Part shown: positions 31,457 to 32,886 of the stretch, one piece after another
Layout of the letters: each line of letters starts with the position of its first letter
How positions within the stretch are numbered: the stretch's first letter is position 1
Source of the DNA: a virus
Reading direction: 5' to 3' (one strand)
IMG/VR virus record: IMGVR_UViG_3300020172_004951
Coordinates: 1 to 32,886 of that record
Length of the DNA stretch: 32,886 nt
The notes under the pieces: model-generated
The model's database searches: none
Told to the model about the DNA's origin: nothing
What the model saw: only the letters and a program-made list of their open reading frames with translations
Made by a program: the position numbers and the translations under genes

Positions 31457-32170
31457 ATGAAAGCTTGGAAAACCGTAATTATGAGCGACCTTCATTTGGG
31501 TGCAAGACAATCTCAAACTGACAAGATATTAAAGTTTCTAGAGGAAAACGAGATGGACACCCTAATCTTGAATGGAGATATAATTGATGGGTGGGCTATT
31601 AGAAGTAATGGCAAATGGACAAACGACTGTACAAAGATAATTAGAAAAATAATAAAGTTATCGGAGGGTGCTACCAAAGTAATCTATATTAGAGGAAATC
31701 ACGATGACTTTCTGAAGGACTTTATCCCATTCAAGTTAAACAACATTAAAATTGTTAGAATGTATAATCATGTTGGTGTAGATGGCAGAAACTACTATTG
31801 TTTTCATGGAGATGTATTGGACTTTATTATCATGAAAGCGCGATGGTTAGCTGTAGTCGGTGGATGGTCATATGATCTAGTCATAAAGTTAAACACGATC
31901 TATAATAGAGTCAGAAAAACTTTTAATTTAAAATATCATTCACTTGCAAATGACATTAAACAGTCAGTGAAGGGAGCAATTAATTTTGTTTCTGACTTTG
32001 AGATGGGCGCACGTGGCCTAACTAGAGAAAAAGGATATGATGTTGCAGTCTGCGGCCATATTCACCAGCCTAAGCTCGAAGACGACTATATGAACTCTGG
32101 AGATTTTTGTGAAAACTCAACATGCCTAGTCGAAGATAAGAAAGGAAACTGGAAAATCTTAACTATCTAA
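31457..32170 (+). CDS. LpxH/UDP-2,3-diacylglucosamine diphosphatase-like phosphoesterase
   Basis: A 237-residue calcineurin-like phosphoesterase with the COG2908 layout: MSDLHLGAR (9-17), NGDIIDGW (39-46), IRGNHDD (78-84), FHGDVLD (116-122), WLAVVGGWSYD (130-140), and VCGHIHQPK near 196-204. In LpxH the reaction is cleavage of UDP-2,3-diacylglucosamine to lipid X in lipid A synthesis. A phage copy could alter lipid A supply or process another nucleotide-linked lipid sugar. It follows a glycosyltransferase and precedes a late element, so it is not part of a virion operon. The family is well supported, its substrate is not. Confidence 0.82.
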   Translation: MKAWKTVIMSDLHLGARQSQTDKILKFLEENEMDTLILNGDIIDGWAIRSNGKWTNDCTKIIRKIIKLSEGATKVIYIRGNHDDFLKDFIPFKLNNIKIVRMYNHVGVDGRNYYCFHGDVLDFIIMKARWLAVVGGWSYDLVIKLNTIYNRVRKTFNLKYHSLANDIKQSVKGAINFVSDFEMGARGLTREKGYDVAVCGHIHQPKLEDDYMNSGDFCENSTCLVEDKKGNWKILTI

Positions 32171-32192
32171 ATCTCTTGTTATTATAAGAGAT
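32171..32192. repeat. Short hairpin after the LpxH-like gene
   Basis: ATCTCTT (32171-32177) pairs with AAGAGAT (32186-32192) across an 8-base loop, starting directly after the stop codon of the phosphoesterase gene. Its right arm overlaps a late-promoter-like element, so it may end the early transcript or expose the promoter. Confidence 0.45.
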
Positions 32193-32199
32193 AAATAAT
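32190..32199 (+). promoter_or_regulatory. T4-type late promoter-like element
   Basis: GATAAATAAT, 15 bases upstream of the ATG at 32215 and overlapping the right arm of a hairpin at 32171-32192. Same core as the other five sites. Confidence 0.6.
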
Positions 32200-32214
32200 C
32201 AAAAAATAAATCTT

Positions 32215-32532
32215 ATGAATAAAATCATGTCATTAAGACAATTCGCTTCTAAAAAAATAAATGAAGACGAGTCTGCAGAAGAGATGATAGTTGTTGACAC
32301 CGCATTATTAGATGAACTAGTTGAACTTGTTGGTTCTGAAGAAGAAGTTGAGCAGGCTGCAATAGCTGCTCATGCTGAATTGGAAGAAGCATTTAATAAC
32401 GAAGATCTTGAATTGTCTGAAGAAGACATTCCTGAAAACCTTGCAGTTGCTTCACTAGTATTAAAATTGGTTGAACTTGGTTCTCTTGACCCAAGGGATG
32501 CAGACGAATTGATTGCAAAATACATAGGTTAA
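32215..32532 (+). CDS. Small acidic late protein, putative prohead core/internal protein
   Basis: A 105-residue protein with the start MNKIMSLRQFASKKINEDES, a capsid-targeting-like peptide, and a strongly acidic, helical remainder (ELVELVGSEEEVEQAAIAAHAEL, NNEDLELSEED). Composition fits a prohead core or scaffold-associated protein, as T4 gp67/gp68-like proteins are small and charged. A GATAAATAAT element sits 15 bases upstream. It immediately precedes the gp4 head-completion gene, which supports a head role. Confidence 0.62.
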   Translation: MNKIMSLRQFASKKINEDESAEEMIVVDTALLDELVELVGSEEEVEQAAIAAHAELEEAFNNEDLELSEEDIPENLAVASLVLKLVELGSLDPRDADELIAKYIG

Positions 32533-32536
32533 GTTT

Positions 32537-32886
32537 ATGGCAAAGGAGAAAAGGGACATCCATGACTTTTTAAAGCCGCAAAACGGCAGGGTCAAGCAGG
32601 GATATTTTACTCCACAAAATCCAGACAAGTATACTGGCGACCTTACTAAAATAATTTACAGATCAAGCTGGGAGCTAAAGTTCCTCGTATACTGTGATAA
32701 CAACGATAGCGTTATCGAGTACGCATCGGAGCCGGTTGGCATACCCTATTGGAATCCTATACTTAAGAAAGAGTGTACCTATTGGATCGACTGTTATATG
32801 GCGACTAAGAATCTAGAAGGAAAGATAACTCGATGGCTGATTGAGATCAAACCCAATAAGTACTTAACTCCACCGGAAGAGCCTAA
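32537..32886 (+). CDS. 4: Head-completion nuclease gp4-like (3' end cut by window)
   Basis: About 116 residues are visible, MAKEKRDIHDFLKPQNGRVK onwards. YRSSWELKF (41-49, E46), YWIDC (82-86, D85) and LIEIKPNKY (101-109, E103 and K105) form the TnsA-like nuclease active site found in T4 gp4 (about 150 residues), which trims DNA ends so that the neck can attach to the filled head. The start is four bases after the previous gene. The C-terminus lies past the window. Confidence 0.85.
   Translation, partial: MAKEKRDIHDFLKPQNGRVKQGYFTPQNPDKYTGDLTKIIYRSSWELKFLVYCDNNDSVIEYASEPVGIPYWNPILKKECTYWIDCYMATKNLEGKITRWLIEIKPNKYLTPPEEP

Noticed and set aside
1-32886. tRNA genes, CRISPR arrays, IS elements or an integrase
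   Set aside because: No cloverleaf-like sequences, no regular repeat-spacer units and no transposase or integrase motifs were seen in any frame, though a computational tRNA scan was not possible.

Overview
This window is a piece of a large, AT-rich, T4-like (myovirus-type) phage genome and is packed almost wall to wall with genes. The T4-type hallmarks are a baseplate/tube module (gp5-like OB-fold spike, gp27-like hub, gp53-like LysM wedge protein, gp48-like tube cap), UvsW helicase beside a UvsY-like protein, PhoH, a family B DNA polymerase fragment, a gp61-type primase and a gp4-type head-completion nuclease. Starts are almost never preceded by a Shine-Dalgarno motif; A/T-rich triplets sit directly before ATG instead. 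With the type of small accessory genes present, this suggests a Bacteroidota host. That is inference: no host marker gene is present. I saw no tRNA, rRNA, CRISPR array, IS element or integrase, and no gene-free stretch longer than about 120 bases.

Layout. (1) Positions 1-8892, plus strand: a tightly coupled surface-glycan operon with glycosyltransferases, a WbqC family protein, an SDR, a left-handed beta-helix acyltransferase, a half-size DegT aminotransferase, a short UDP-sugar dehydrogenase, a NeuB-type nonulosonate synthase lacking its SAF domain, a small HAD phosphatase and a protein resembling GT42/DUF115 sialyltransferases. (2) 8889-17588, minus strand: baseplate and tail-tube genes plus a large putative virion protein. 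(3) 17599-22806, minus strand: an HTH-metallophosphoesterase protein, an RNA-ligase-like domain fused to an NMNAT-like nucleotidyltransferase, a small late protein, a P-loop kinase and a HAD phosphatase of the Swiss-Army-Knife RNA-repair type. (4) 22861-25406, plus strand: a late protein, a UvsY-like protein and UvsW. (5) 25422-26571, plus strand: five very small unknown genes, probably an accessory insertion. (6) 26616-28013, minus strand: PhoH and an unknown protein. (7) 28131-32886, plus strand: the C-terminal part of a split DNA polymerase, primase, a glycosyltransferase, an LpxH-like phosphoesterase, a small acidic late protein and gp4 (cut by the window end).

The most interesting points are: an apparent three-protein nucleic-acid end-repair set (phosphatase, kinase, ligase), with the ligase fused to an NMNAT-like domain; a DNA polymerase gene that begins between catalytic motifs A and B, with an in-frame stop just upstream; a recurring ATAAATAA element upstream of six genes, which looks like the T4-type late promoter; and the coincidence of that element with T4 capsid-targeting-like N-termini in four otherwise unrecognised proteins, suggesting packaged internal proteins. 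The glycan cluster appears to build and transfer a nonulosonic-acid-like sugar using trimmed enzymes.
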